From contig JAEWFK010000154.1 in the NCBI GenBank assembly GCA_023388835.1, forward strand, positions 1-22,776: a DNA stretch of 22,776 nucleotides. Direction: 5' to 3'. The DNA is from Pseudomonadota bacterium (lineage in GTDB: Bacteria; Pseudomonadota; Gammaproteobacteria; Burkholderiales; Burkholderiaceae_B). Position numbers and translations under genes: made by a program. Position 1 is the first letter of the stretch; the number at the start of each line of letters is the position of its first letter. Below the pieces are notes generated by a model. That model was not told the origin of the DNA, did not search any database, and worked only from the letters and a program-made list of their open reading frames with translations. Of the stretch, positions 8,099 through 16,118 are shown in pieces.

Positions 8099-8428
8099 AT
8101 GAAACGACTGATAGTGCTCGGCCTGGCTTTGGCCGCTGGGATGTTCAGCACGGCGTCCCGCGCGGATGTCGATGTTCATATCGGAATCGGTGTTCCGGGC
8201 GTGGTGATCGACAGCCACCCGCGCCACCATCATTATCATCCGCCGGTGCGGCATCGCCACTATGCGCCGCCCGTCTACTATTACCCGGAAAAAGTCTACA
8301 AACGCTCGCACAAACATCACAAGCACAAGCATTACAAGCACCGCCACCAGTCGCGTCAACATTTACATCGGGGTCACCGCCCGGGTCCCCCGCCCCACGC
8401 TTACGCGCGGGGACATTGGAGTCGCTGA
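8099..8428 (+). CDS. Small secreted histidine-rich protein
   Basis: A 109-residue protein starting MKRLIVLGLALAAGMF, a clear Sec signal peptide with likely cleavage after ...TASRA and before DVDVH. The mature part is short, basic and unusual: about 20 histidines, most in an HPRHHHYHPP block and a Lys/His/Arg-rich tract (KHHKHKHYKHRHQ), with PP and YYY in between. No catalytic domain is visible. Histidine clusters of this sort can bind Ni, Zn, Cu or Co, so periplasmic metal binding is plausible but unproven. Its style (VHIGIGVPGVV followed by Pro/Tyr-rich sequence) recalls small PXPV-repeat exported proteins annotated in Bordetella and Burkholderia relatives. The ATG at 8099 is chosen over one at 8075 because AAGGGG (8087-8092) lies 6 nt upstream and the signal peptide then begins correctly. 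It is convergent with serS, 6 bp away. Confidence 0.75.
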   Translation: MKRLIVLGLALAAGMFSTASRADVDVHIGIGVPGVVIDSHPRHHHYHPPVRHRHYAPPVYYYPEKVYKRSHKHHKHKHYKHRHQSRQHLHRGHRPGPPPHAYARGHWSR

Positions 8429-8434
8429 ATCCAC

Positions 8435-9766
8435 TCAGGGCGTGAGCCGCTCGAGTCCGCCCATATAGGGCTGCAAAGCCTTCGGAATCACCACACTGCC
8501 GTCGGCCTGCTGGCCGTTTTCCAGCACGGCCACCAGGCAGCGCCCCACCGCCAAGCCCGAACCGTTCAACGTATGAACGTATTCGGGCTTTCCTTTTTCG
8601 CCGCGGAAACGCGCCTGCATGCGACGCGCCTGGAAGGCCTCGCAGTTGGAGACGGATGAAATCTCGCGCCAGGTGTCCTGCGCCGGCAGCCACACTTCCA
8701 GGTCGTATGTCTTGGCGGCGCCAAAACCCATGTCGCCGCCGCACAGCGAGACTACGCGATAGGGCAGATCCAGCGCCTGAAGTACGGCCTCGGCATGCCC
8801 GACCATCTCCTCCAGAGCGTCATAGGACTTTTCTGGATGCACGATCTGCACCATTTCCACCTTGTCGAACTGATGCTGGCGGATCATGCCGCGCACGTCC
8901 CGCCCGCCGCTGCCTGCTTCCGAGCGGAAGCATGGGGTGTGCGCAGTCAGACGGGTCGGCAATTCATCGGCCGCGAGGATGGAATCGCGCACCGAGGCGG
9001 TCAGCGTGATCTCCGATGTCGAGATCAGATAGAGGTCTTCACGCTCGTCGTCGGCATCGTCGTCAGCACCGCCCTTGGTCACCCAGAACATGTCGTCCTT
9101 GAACTTGGGCAACTGGCCCGTTCCCACCAGGGTGGACGCGTTCACGATATAGGGCGTGTAGCACTCCTGATAGCCGTGCCGGGTCGTATGCAAGTCGAGC
9201 ATGAACTGCGCCAACGCCCGGTGCAGACGGGCCATCTGTGAACGCAGCATCATGAAACGCGAGCCCGACAATTTGCGCGCAGTCTCGAAGTCCAGCCCGA
9301 GCGGCTCGCCGATGGCCACGTGATCGCGGGCCTCAAAGGCCAGCGCAGGCGGATTGCCCTGCTCGTTCGCCTGCATGCCGGAAGGCAGCCAACGGCGGAC
9401 TTCCACGTTGTCGTCGCTGGATGCGCCAGCCGGCACGCTTTCATGCGGCAGGTTCGGGATGGTCAGCAGCCAGTCGGACAATTCACGCTGGATCGCGCCC
9501 AGCCGCGTTTCGAGTTGCTTGAGCTGATCGGGTATGGCTTGCGACTCCGCCAGCACGGCGGATGCGTCTTCGCCGCGGGACTTCAGTTGACCGATCTGTT
9601 TGGCCAAGGCGTTGCGGCGCGCCTGCAGCGTCTCGGTTTCCACCTGCACCGCCTTGCGGTCGGCCTCGAGGCGGTTGAAGCGTTCCGTGTCGAAGGTGAT
9701 GCCCCGTAGAGCAAGGGCCTGGAGCACAGTGGGAAGGTCTTTACGCAGTAAATTCTGGTCGAGCAT
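8435..9766 (-). CDS. serS: Serine--tRNA ligase
   Basis: A 443-residue class II aminoacyl-tRNA synthetase that charges tRNA-Ser (and tRNA-Sec where present) with serine in the cytoplasm. It begins MLDQNLLRKDL, the family signature, followed by the long antiparallel coiled-coil arm (about residues 28-104) that grips the variable arm of tRNA-Ser. The catalytic domain shows motif 1 around GYQECYTPYIV (198-208), motif 2 CFRSEAGSGGRDVRGMIRQHQF (split at 279-288 and 289-300), and motif 3 around SGLAVGRCLVAVLEN (403-417). A short acidic segment, ADDDADDERED (234-244), sits just before the LYLISTSE strand and looks like a lineage-specific surface loop. It is the last gene of the minus-strand run, 77 bp after rarA; no strong ribosome site precedes the ATG. 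Confidence 0.98.
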   Translation of the reverse strand: MLDQNLLRKDLPTVLQALALRGITFDTERFNRLEADRKAVQVETETLQARRNALAKQIGQLKSRGEDASAVLAESQAIPDQLKQLETRLGAIQRELSDWLLTIPNLPHESVPAGASSDDNVEVRRWLPSGMQANEQGNPPALAFEARDHVAIGEPLGLDFETARKLSGSRFMMLRSQMARLHRALAQFMLDLHTTRHGYQECYTPYIVNASTLVGTGQLPKFKDDMFWVTKGGADDDADDEREDLYLISTSEITLTASVRDSILAADELPTRLTAHTPCFRSEAGSGGRDVRGMIRQHQFDKVEMVQIVHPEKSYDALEEMVGHAEAVLQALDLPYRVVSLCGGDMGFGAAKTYDLEVWLPAQDTWREISSVSNCEAFQARRMQARFRGEKGKPEYVHTLNGSGLAVGRCLVAVLENGQQADGSVVIPKALQPYMGGLERLTP

Positions 9767-9843
9767 GGATCAGCCAATCAAGTTCGGTAAACCGGGGGTT
9801 TTCGGAATGCGGTGGCGCCTGCGGCGAAACATGAGGGACGCCG

Positions 9844-11181
9844 TCAACGCGACTTCTCCTGTTCGTCGAGTTCGCGCAGGAAGGCCAACTTTTGCTGGAT
9901 TTTACCTTCGAGGCCCCGGTCTGTCGGTGTATAGAAGACGGTTTCGAGCCCGTCGGGGAAATACTGTTCGTCCGCGGCATAGCCATGCGGCTCGTCATGG
10001 GCGTAGCGATACCGGCGCCCATAGCCGAGATCCTTCATGAGGCGGGTAGGCGCATTGCGCAGGTGCAACGGCACCGGCGCACTGCCATGCTGCTCGGCGT
10101 AGCGGCGCGCGGCCTTGTAAGCGGAATAGACGGCGTTGGATTTGGCCGCGCAGGCCAAGTAGACCACCGCCTGGGCCAGCGCCAGTTCGCCTTCGGGCGA
10201 ACCCAGCCGCTCATAGATATCCGCCGCGTTCAGGGTGAGCTGCGTGGCTCGCGGGTCAGCCAGTCCAATGTCTTCGACGGCCATACGCACCAGCCGCCTT
10301 GACAAGTAGCGCGGATCGGCGCCGCCGTCCAGCATGCGGCAGAACCAGTAGAGCGAAGCGTCTGGGTCCGAGCCCCGCACAGCTTTGTGCAGGGCGCTGA
10401 TCTGGTCGTAGAAGGCTTCTCCGCCCTTGTCGAAGCGGCGCAGGCTTTGCGACAAGGCGGTTTCCAGCCATTCGGGATCGACGGTGTCGCGCCCGGCGTT
10501 GCGCGCGGACTCGGCGACGATCTCCATGGCGTTGATCAGTCTGCGCGCATCGCCATCGGCCCAGCGTGCCAGTTGCTCGCGTGCGGCCGGCTCAAAGACC
10601 AGCGGAGGCTGTTCCGGGTCGGCATTGAGCACATCGAGCGCGCGATCAACCAGCTCCGCCAGTTCCTCGAAGCTCAGCGCCTGCAGCACATACACCCGGG
10701 CCCGAGACAACAAGGCGGAGTTCACTTCGAAGGAAGGGTTCTCGGTGGTCGCGCCAATAAAGGTAAACAGCCCACTTTCCACATAGGGCAGGAAGGCGTC
10801 CTGTTGCGCCTTGTTGAAGCGGTGCACTTCATCGACGAACAGAATGGTGCGCCGCCCGCGTGCCTGTGCGGCTTGCGCCGCCACCACGGCCTCGCGGATG
10901 TCCTTGACGCCGCCCAACACCGCGGAGATCGCAATGAACTGTGCATCGAAGCCCGCCACCATCAGGCGTGCGAGCGTGGTCTTGCCCACGCCGGGGGGAC
11001 CCCAGAAAATCATCGAGTGCGGCCGCCCGGACTCGAACGCAACCCTCAGGGGCTTGCCGGGCCCCAGCAAGTGGGCCTGGCCCACGACTTCATCCAGTGT
11101 CGCCGGACGCATGCGCTCCGCGAGCGGGGCATGGGCGGCCCCCCCACTGGCGTCATGGAACAGATCGTTGCTGGTCGACAT
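9844..11181 (-). CDS. rarA: Replication-associated recombination protein A (RarA/MgsA AAA+ ATPase)
   Basis: A 445-residue AAA+ ATPase of the RarA/MgsA/Mgs1-WRNIP1 family, which acts at stalled replication forks and in recombination. Residues 20-35 (LAERMRPATLDEVVGQ) are the usual opening. Walker A is GPPGVGKT (61-68) and Walker B ILFVDEVH (113-120), followed by RFNKAQQDAFLPYVE. GATTENPSFEVNSALLSRARV is the sensor 1/arginine-finger segment (first residues GATTENPSFEV, then NSALLSRARV). The C-terminal half carries the conserved tetramerisation region, including DPDASLYWFCRMLDGGADPRY (readable as DPDASLYWF and RMLDGGADPRY). The gene begins 6 bp after the lolA stop, so co-transcription with ftsK and lolA is likely; the same order is common in Alcaligenaceae and other proteobacteria. 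Confidence 0.97.
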   Translation of the reverse strand: MSTSNDLFHDASGGAAHAPLAERMRPATLDEVVGQAHLLGPGKPLRVAFESGRPHSMIFWGPPGVGKTTLARLMVAGFDAQFIAISAVLGGVKDIREAVVAAQAAQARGRRTILFVDEVHRFNKAQQDAFLPYVESGLFTFIGATTENPSFEVNSALLSRARVYVLQALSFEELAELVDRALDVLNADPEQPPLVFEPAAREQLARWADGDARRLINAMEIVAESARNAGRDTVDPEWLETALSQSLRRFDKGGEAFYDQISALHKAVRGSDPDASLYWFCRMLDGGADPRYLSRRLVRMAVEDIGLADPRATQLTLNAADIYERLGSPEGELALAQAVVYLACAAKSNAVYSAYKAARRYAEQHGSAPVPLHLRNAPTRLMKDLGYGRRYRYAHDEPHGYAADEQYFPDGLETVFYTPTDRGLEGKIQQKLAFLRELDEQEKSR

Positions 11182-11187
11182 GCCGGC

Positions 11188-11841
11188 TTATTGCATCCTG
11201 ACGACGTCCACGTCGGGCGGCACCTCGAAGGCAAAGGCATCGGCCGACAGGCCGGGGTTGGCCACAATATCGCTCAGACCGATGCGAGTGGTTTGCCCGA
11301 AGGCATCAAGCAATTCAAGCTGACGGGGCATGCCCTGGGAGAATCCGATATCGACGTGGGCAAACCCTGCGTCGCCGCCTCGGGGGGTGGCGCGCAGCCA
11401 GTTCAAGCCATCGCGATCGTCGAGCGCAGCCAGTTCGAAGGCGTCGTCGAGACTGCCCGAGCCAAAGAGGATGGCGGCCGGAGAAGCGCCAATCGATTCA
11501 TCCACCGATCGCTCGGTGACTTGTGCGAGATCGGGATCATACTGGCGCAAGACCTTGCCGTCGGAAACGACGAGCTGCTCATAGGGCTGCACAGTATGCC
11601 AGCGGAACTGCCCGGGGCGCTTGAAAGCGAAGTCGCCCTGCTGCGCCTGCCGCGATTTGCCCTGGGCGTCCGCGACCTGCTGTGTGAACTTGCCGGAGGC
11701 GGAATCGACCTCGGAAATGAAACGCTGCAACTGCGTGCGTGCGTCGGCCGCAAAAGCCGGCAGTCCGCCCAAGGCCAGCACGGTGGCTGTCGCACATACC
11801 GCAAGGGATCGCAGAAAAACCGCGGATACTGCTTTATTCAT
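11188..11841 (-). CDS. lolA: Outer-membrane lipoprotein carrier protein LolA
   Basis: A 217-residue periplasmic chaperone that takes lipoproteins from the LolCDE transporter and hands them to LolB or the outer membrane. It starts MNKAVSAVFLRSL with a Sec signal peptide ending ...GLPAFA (cleavage after residue 31). The mature part opens ARTQLQRFISEVDSASGKFTQ, and contains GDFAFKRPGQFRWHTVQPYEQ (as GDFAFKRPGQFRW and TVQPYEQ) and SDGKVLRQYDPDLAQVT, all typical of LolA; the Arg in QFRW is in the position expected for the lipid-cavity arginine. The ATG at 11841 is preferred over an upstream in-frame GTG (11877) because it opens on the signal peptide and overlaps the ftsK stop codon by 8 bp, a translational-coupling arrangement. 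rarA follows 6 bp downstream. Confidence 0.95.
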   Translation of the reverse strand: MNKAVSAVFLRSLAVCATATVLALGGLPAFAADARTQLQRFISEVDSASGKFTQQVADAQGKSRQAQQGDFAFKRPGQFRWHTVQPYEQLVVSDGKVLRQYDPDLAQVTERSVDESIGASPAAILFGSGSLDDAFELAALDDRDGLNWLRATPRGGDAGFAHVDIGFSQGMPRQLELLDAFGQTTRIGLSDIVANPGLSADAFAFEVPPDVDVVRMQ

Positions 11842-14188
11842 CGTCGCCTGCCTTTCCTGCCGGTACAAGGATTTCACGATTGCCGTTGGACTGCATCGGA
11901 CTCACCAGCCCGGCCTGTTCCATTTGTTCGAGCAGCCGGGCCGCACGGTTGTAGCCGATGCGCAGATAACGCTGGACCGATGAGATCGAGGCCCGGCGGT
12001 TCTTGAGGACCAGCTCGACAGCCTGATCGTACAACGGGTCGGATTCCGCATCTGTAAACCCTGTAACCGACCCTACGCCGTCGCCGGTCTCGCCATCGGA
12101 CCCGCCTTCGAGCAGGCCATCCACATAATTGGGTTCGCCTTGTTCCTTCAACGAGTCGACCACCCGGTGGACTTCATCGTCGTGAACGAAGGCGCCATGT
12201 ACGCGGACCGGCAGCCCGGTGCCGGGCGGCATGTAAAGCATGTCGCCCAACCCCAGCAAGGTCTCGGCGCCCATCTGATCGAGAATCGTGCGCGAATCGA
12301 CACGCGAGGAGACCTGGAAGGCGATACGAGTGGGGATGTTGGCTTTGATCAGCCCGGTAATGACGTCGACGCTGGGGCGCTGGGTCGCGAGCACCAGATG
12401 GATGCCCGCGGCGCGGGCTTTCTGCGCCAGCCGTGCGATGAGCTCTTCGATCTTCTTGCCGACGACCATCATCAGGTCGGCGAGCTCGTCGATCACGACC
12501 ACGATAAAGGGCATGGTGGTCAGGGGCTCGGGTGCATCCGGGGTGAGCGAAAACGGATTCGGTATCGGTTCCTCGCGCTTCTGCGCTTCGCGGATCTTGG
12601 CGTTGTAGCCGGCCAGATTGCGCACGCCGAGCTTGCTCATCAGGCGATAGCGCTTTTCCATTTCAGCCACGCACCAGTTCAGTGCGTTGGCCGCCTGCCG
12701 CATGTCGGTCACCACGGGCGCCAACAGATGCGGAATGCCTTCATAGACGCTCATTTCGAGCATCTTCGGGTCAATCAGAATCATGCGCACCTGAGTCGGA
12801 TCGGCCTTGTACAGCAGGGACACGATCATGGCATTGATACCCACCGACTTCCCGGAGCCGGTCGTGCCAGCCACCAGCAAATGAGGCATCTTGGCCAGAT
12901 CGGCCACCAGCGGGTTGCCGGCGATGTCCTTGCCCAGCGCCATCGTAAGCAGCGACGGGTTCGCGTGATACACCTGAGAACCCACAATCTCGGAGAGGCG
13001 CACGACCTGACGCTTGGGATTCGGCAACTCGAGCCCCATCAGGTTTTTGCCCGGTATGGTCTCGACCACCCGGATGCTGACCAGGCTCAGCGCGCGGGCG
13101 AGGTCCTTGGCCAGATTGACGATCTGGCTACCCTTGACGCCGGTGGCCGGCTCGATTTCATAGCGGGTGATCACGGGCCCGGCCTGTGCCGATACCACGG
13201 TGACTTTCACGCCGAAGTCGGACAGCTTCTTTTCGATGAGCCGCGAAGTGAATTCGATGGTGTCGGGCGTGACCGTTTCCATGGCGCCCGAAGGCGCGTC
13301 GAGCAGGCCGATGGCCGGCAGGTCACCGCCCCGCGCGGGGTCGGCAGGCATGGCGAAAAGCGTGGTCTGCTTCTCTTTCTCGGCACGGGCCGACTTGGGC
13401 ACGGTGGTCACGGCCGGCTCGATACGCACCGGTTGTTCATGCTCGAGCTCTTCCTGCTTGGCGACCACGGTTTCCTGGCGTTTCGCCTTGCTCACCTGGC
13501 CCACGCGACGGTCGTCCCTCGCCGCCTTGAGTTCAACCAAGCGCTGGAAGCCGCGTTCGACGAACAATCCCACGCGTTCGGCCGCATGCAGCCATGAAAA
13601 TCCGAAAAAGAGGCTGGCTCCGATCGCCGCCAGCACGAGCAAGCCCAATGTGCAGCCCGCCAGCCCGAAGCTGGATGCCAGGAAATCAGCCAAGAGACGG
13701 CCGATCTGGCCGCCCGCGCCGGCCGGGAGTTCCGCGCCGAGCTGACGCAAGTGCAGGGCCTCGATGCCCATGCAACCAATGAAGAGCATGGAAAAGCCGA
13801 TGCCGGTTTCCCATCGGACCCGCGGCAGGACCTCGGCAGGCGCCTGTTGCATGGACCCCGTCAGCCGAAGGAAGCCCACCACCACCCGCTGTGTGAGCAG
13901 CACGACCCATAGCCAGGTGGAATAGCCGAAAAGGAAAAGCAGGAAGTCGGCGACATGGGCGCCGAGGATGCCCCCACGGTTCTGGGTAACGGAAGAGTGC
14001 ACCGAATGCGACCACGCGGGGTCGGTCGGATCCCAGGTGCCCAGAACCAGACCCAGCCATGCGGCCAGGGCGGCGAACACGATCCAGCGTGCTTCGCGCG
14101 CCAGACCGGACAAGCGTGTCTGGAGCGCGGATGGACCATTACGAACGTTGCGGGAGGAGCGGGAGGGAGTCGCGGGTAGCCTGGCCAT
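11834..14188 (-). CDS. ftsK: DNA translocase FtsK
   Basis: A 784-residue septal DNA pump that anchors at the divisome, moves chromosome ends toward dif and activates XerCD. Four membrane helices lie in the first ~200 residues, then a short, charged linker (~205-310, brief compared with E. coli FtsK), then the RecA-like motor: Walker A AGTTGSGKS (440-448) and Walker B VVVIDELADLMMVV. The C-terminal gamma winged helix (about 714-784, SDPLYDQAVELVLKNRRAS...) recognises KOPS sites. The start is uncertain. ATGs at 14188 and 14197 both lack a Shine-Dalgarno, and a TTG at 14233 would overlap the trxB start. I use 14188 because the protein then opens MARLPATPS and a minus-strand -10 at 14201-14196 would place transcription start almost at this ATG. 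Confidence 0.95.
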   Translation of the reverse strand: MARLPATPSRSSRNVRNGPSALQTRLSGLAREARWIVFAALAAWLGLVLGTWDPTDPAWSHSVHSSVTQNRGGILGAHVADFLLFLFGYSTWLWVVLLTQRVVVGFLRLTGSMQQAPAEVLPRVRWETGIGFSMLFIGCMGIEALHLRQLGAELPAGAGGQIGRLLADFLASSFGLAGCTLGLLVLAAIGASLFFGFSWLHAAERVGLFVERGFQRLVELKAARDDRRVGQVSKAKRQETVVAKQEELEHEQPVRIEPAVTTVPKSARAEKEKQTTLFAMPADPARGGDLPAIGLLDAPSGAMETVTPDTIEFTSRLIEKKLSDFGVKVTVVSAQAGPVITRYEIEPATGVKGSQIVNLAKDLARALSLVSIRVVETIPGKNLMGLELPNPKRQVVRLSEIVGSQVYHANPSLLTMALGKDIAGNPLVADLAKMPHLLVAGTTGSGKSVGINAMIVSLLYKADPTQVRMILIDPKMLEMSVYEGIPHLLAPVVTDMRQAANALNWCVAEMEKRYRLMSKLGVRNLAGYNAKIREAQKREEPIPNPFSLTPDAPEPLTTMPFIVVVIDELADLMMVVGKKIEELIARLAQKARAAGIHLVLATQRPSVDVITGLIKANIPTRIAFQVSSRVDSRTILDQMGAETLLGLGDMLYMPPGTGLPVRVHGAFVHDDEVHRVVDSLKEQGEPNYVDGLLEGGSDGETGDGVGSVTGFTDAESDPLYDQAVELVLKNRRASISSVQRYLRIGYNRAARLLEQMEQAGLVSPMQSNGNREILVPAGKAGDDE

Positions 14189-14195
14189 GGCGGCC

Positions 14196-14203
14196 ATTAT
14201 AAT
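14196..14203. promoter_or_regulatory. Two-way -10 element between ftsK and trxB
   Basis: The 8-bp sequence ATTATAAT contains TATAAT on the plus strand (14198-14203) and, through overlapping symmetry, TATAAT on the minus strand (14201-14196). On the plus strand it predicts a start near 14210 and a ~22-nt leader carrying AAGGA (14219-14223) before the trxB ATG. On the minus strand it predicts a start near 14188-14190. No good -35 box is seen in either direction. Confidence 0.5.
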
Positions 14204-14232
14204 TGGCAGTTCCTCAATTAAGGATGCAAGCA

Positions 14233-15192
14233 ATGACTACACCACGCCACGCCAGAGTTCTCATCCTCGGTTCTGGTCCCGCCGGCTACAGCGCCGCCAT
14301 TTATGCAGCGCGTGCCAATCTCGCGCCCATGCTGGTCACGGGGCTCGAGCAAGGGGGCCAGCTCATGACGACGACTGACGTGGACAACTGGCCGGCCGAC
14401 GCCTCGGGCGTGCAAGGTCCCGAACTCATGCAGCGCTTTCTTGCGCATGCCGAGCGTTTCAACACTGACATTGTGTTCGACCACATCGTCAAGGTCGACC
14501 TCTCCAGCCGCCCCTTCCTGCTCAGTTCCGACAGCGGCACCGACTACACCTGTGATTCCCTCATTGTCGCCACCGGCGCAGCCGCCCAGTACCTGGGGCT
14601 GCCATCCGAACAGGCCTTCATGGGGCGCGGCGTATCGGGCTGCGCGACCTGCGACGGCTTCTTCTACAAGAACCAGGATGTCATCGTGGTAGGCGGCGGC
14701 AATACGGCTGTTGAAGAAGCTCTGTATCTGTCCGGCATCTGCCGCAAGGTCACGCTGGTCCACCGCCGCGACAAGTTCCGCGCCGAGCCGATTCTGGTCG
14801 ACCGCCTGATGGAAAAAGTCGCCGGCGGCAACATCGAACTGGCGCTCTTCCAGGAACTCGACGAAGTGCTGGGCGACGATTCCGGCGTGACCGCCGTGCG
14901 CCTGCGCAACAACCAGACGGATGAAACGCGTGAGCTCGCCGTCATGGGCGCTTTCATCGCGATTGGCCACAAGCCGAATACCGGGCTGTTCGAAGGCCAG
15001 CTCGACATGGAAGACGGCTACATCATCACGCGTGGCGGTCGTGAAGCCCTTGCCACCATGACCTCGGTACCGGGCGTCTTTGCCGCAGGCGACGTGCAGG
15101 ATCACGTATACCGTCAGGCGATCACCAGCGCCGGCACCGGCTGCATGGCGGCGCTCGACGCACAACGGTGGCTGGAGAATGCGGCGGAATAA
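14233..15192 (+). CDS. trxB: Thioredoxin reductase (NADPH)
   Basis: A 319-residue low-molecular-weight flavoprotein that passes electrons from NADPH through FAD and a redox disulfide to thioredoxin in the cytoplasm. It shows the FAD-binding GSGPAG (13-18), the redox-active Cys137-Ala-Thr-Cys140 in SGCATCDGFF, the NADPH-binding GGGNTA (154-159) with HRRDKFRA (177-184) for the 2'-phosphate, and the C-terminal FAD motif GVFAAGDVQD (281-290). Length and motif spacing are normal. The ATG at 14233 is chosen over an upstream in-frame TTG (14203) because the protein then starts right before the first beta strand, with AAGGA 9 nt upstream. It is divergent from ftsK with only 44 bp between the proposed start codons, and overlaps the next gene by 14 bp. 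Confidence 0.97.
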   Translation: MTTPRHARVLILGSGPAGYSAAIYAARANLAPMLVTGLEQGGQLMTTTDVDNWPADASGVQGPELMQRFLAHAERFNTDIVFDHIVKVDLSSRPFLLSSDSGTDYTCDSLIVATGAAAQYLGLPSEQAFMGRGVSGCATCDGFFYKNQDVIVVGGGNTAVEEALYLSGICRKVTLVHRRDKFRAEPILVDRLMEKVAGGNIELALFQELDEVLGDDSGVTAVRLRNNQTDETRELAVMGAFIAIGHKPNTGLFEGQLDMEDGYIITRGGREALATMTSVPGVFAAGDVQDHVYRQAITSAGTGCMAALDAQRWLENAAE

Positions 15193-16066
15193 GCCCGGCC
15201 TGGCCGATCTCAAAGAACTGCGCCGAAAGGCCGACGCTCCCGAGCCGGCCGTCGCTGCACCCCGGCCGGAACGTATCGCACGCAAGCGAGCGCCTTTCCT
15301 GCCGCCTTCCGACTCCAAGCCGATTCCGGCGGAACGACGGGGTCCAGGTCAGGCGCCGCAGGGCCGGCCGGCCGGCGGCCGCTCATCGACAGGGCAGCCG
15401 CACACCAGCCGCCCGTCTGCAAACGAACAGACGGCCGCCGGGCCCGGTGACCCCGCCTCGCGACTGAGCGACGAAGACCGCAAGCTTTTCCGCAGCGCAG
15501 TTCGCTATGTAGAGAAAATCCGAGACCCCGGACGTGTGCTACTTGCACCGGTCGCCACGGCTCACGCATCCATCCTCAAGGAAAGGCGCATGCGCGCCGC
15601 CGGCCAAGACGCCGCCCCGGCGGGCGAGCGCGAGCGCAAACCGTCTGCTTTACGCGAAACGACGGACTCGCCCGCGCGAACTGCACCGTCTCGGCGCCTA
15701 TCGGACACTTTCGCTTCAGCCGCCAGTCACCAAGACGACAGCCAGTATCTGAAACGCGGGCACGGCACGGACATCATCCAGGATCTGAAGCGGGGCAAGT
15801 GGCCGATCGGCGCCAGTCTCGATCTTCATGGGAGCACGCTGGAAGACGCGCGCGAACGGTTCGAGCGCTTCCTGGCCTCGTGCCTGACCCATGACATAAA
15901 GTGCGTGCGCATCGTTCATGGTAAAGGCTATGGGTCGCGAGACGGTGACGCCGTGCTGAAGACGGCGGTGCGCCGCTGGCTCACGCAGATAGAGGAAGTG
16001 GTCGCCTACACAGAATGCGCAGAAGCGGACGGCGGATCGGGGGCCGTGCAGGTCCTGTTGAAGTAA
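15179..16066 (+). CDS. Smr (MutS2-related) domain protein
   Basis: A 295-residue protein with a C-terminal Smr domain (about 211-295): LDLHG at 214-218 and HGKGYGS at 247-253 are the two conserved blocks. Smr domains cut or nick nucleic acid in some proteins; in E. coli SmrB the domain cleaves mRNA at collided ribosomes. The N-terminal half is largely low-complexity, rich in Pro, Ala, Arg and Gly, with one more ordered patch, LSDEDRKLFRSAVRYVEKI (96-114), that resembles the conserved N-terminal segment of proteobacterial Smr proteins. The start at 15179 overlaps the end of trxB by 14 bp, with GGTGG (15167-15171) as a possible ribosome site; an open frame reaches further back into trxB but is not needed. 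Ribosome rescue or DNA repair are both possible roles; the sequence does not decide. Confidence 0.88.
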   Translation: MRRNKPGLADLKELRRKADAPEPAVAAPRPERIARKRAPFLPPSDSKPIPAERRGPGQAPQGRPAGGRSSTGQPHTSRPSANEQTAAGPGDPASRLSDEDRKLFRSAVRYVEKIRDPGRVLLAPVATAHASILKERRMRAAGQDAAPAGERERKPSALRETTDSPARTAPSRRLSDTFASAASHQDDSQYLKRGHGTDIIQDLKRGKWPIGASLDLHGSTLEDARERFERFLASCLTHDIKCVRIVHGKGYGSRDGDAVLKTAVRRWLTQIEEVVAYTECAEADGGSGAVQVLLK

Positions 16067-16090
16067 GCGTAAGCCATAGCCACAATGACT

Positions 16091-16118
16091 AAAGGCCGAC
16101 ACACTGTGCCGGCCTTTT
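16091..16118 (+). terminator. Rho-independent terminator after smr
   Basis: AAAGGCCG (16091-16098) pairs with CGGCCTTT (16110-16117). After one A-C mismatch, CAC/GTG continues the stem to a 3-nt loop (ACT). It is followed by a short T run (16115-16118) and sits 24 bp after the smr stop. Because the stem begins with AAA it could also work in reverse, though no minus-strand gene ends here. Confidence 0.75.

Noticed and set aside
10387..13597. Two long plus-strand open frames (10387-12006 and 12140-13597) opposite rarA, lolA and ftsK
   Set aside because: Both are antisense shadows of strongly conserved genes; no motif, ribosome site or plausible promoter was found.
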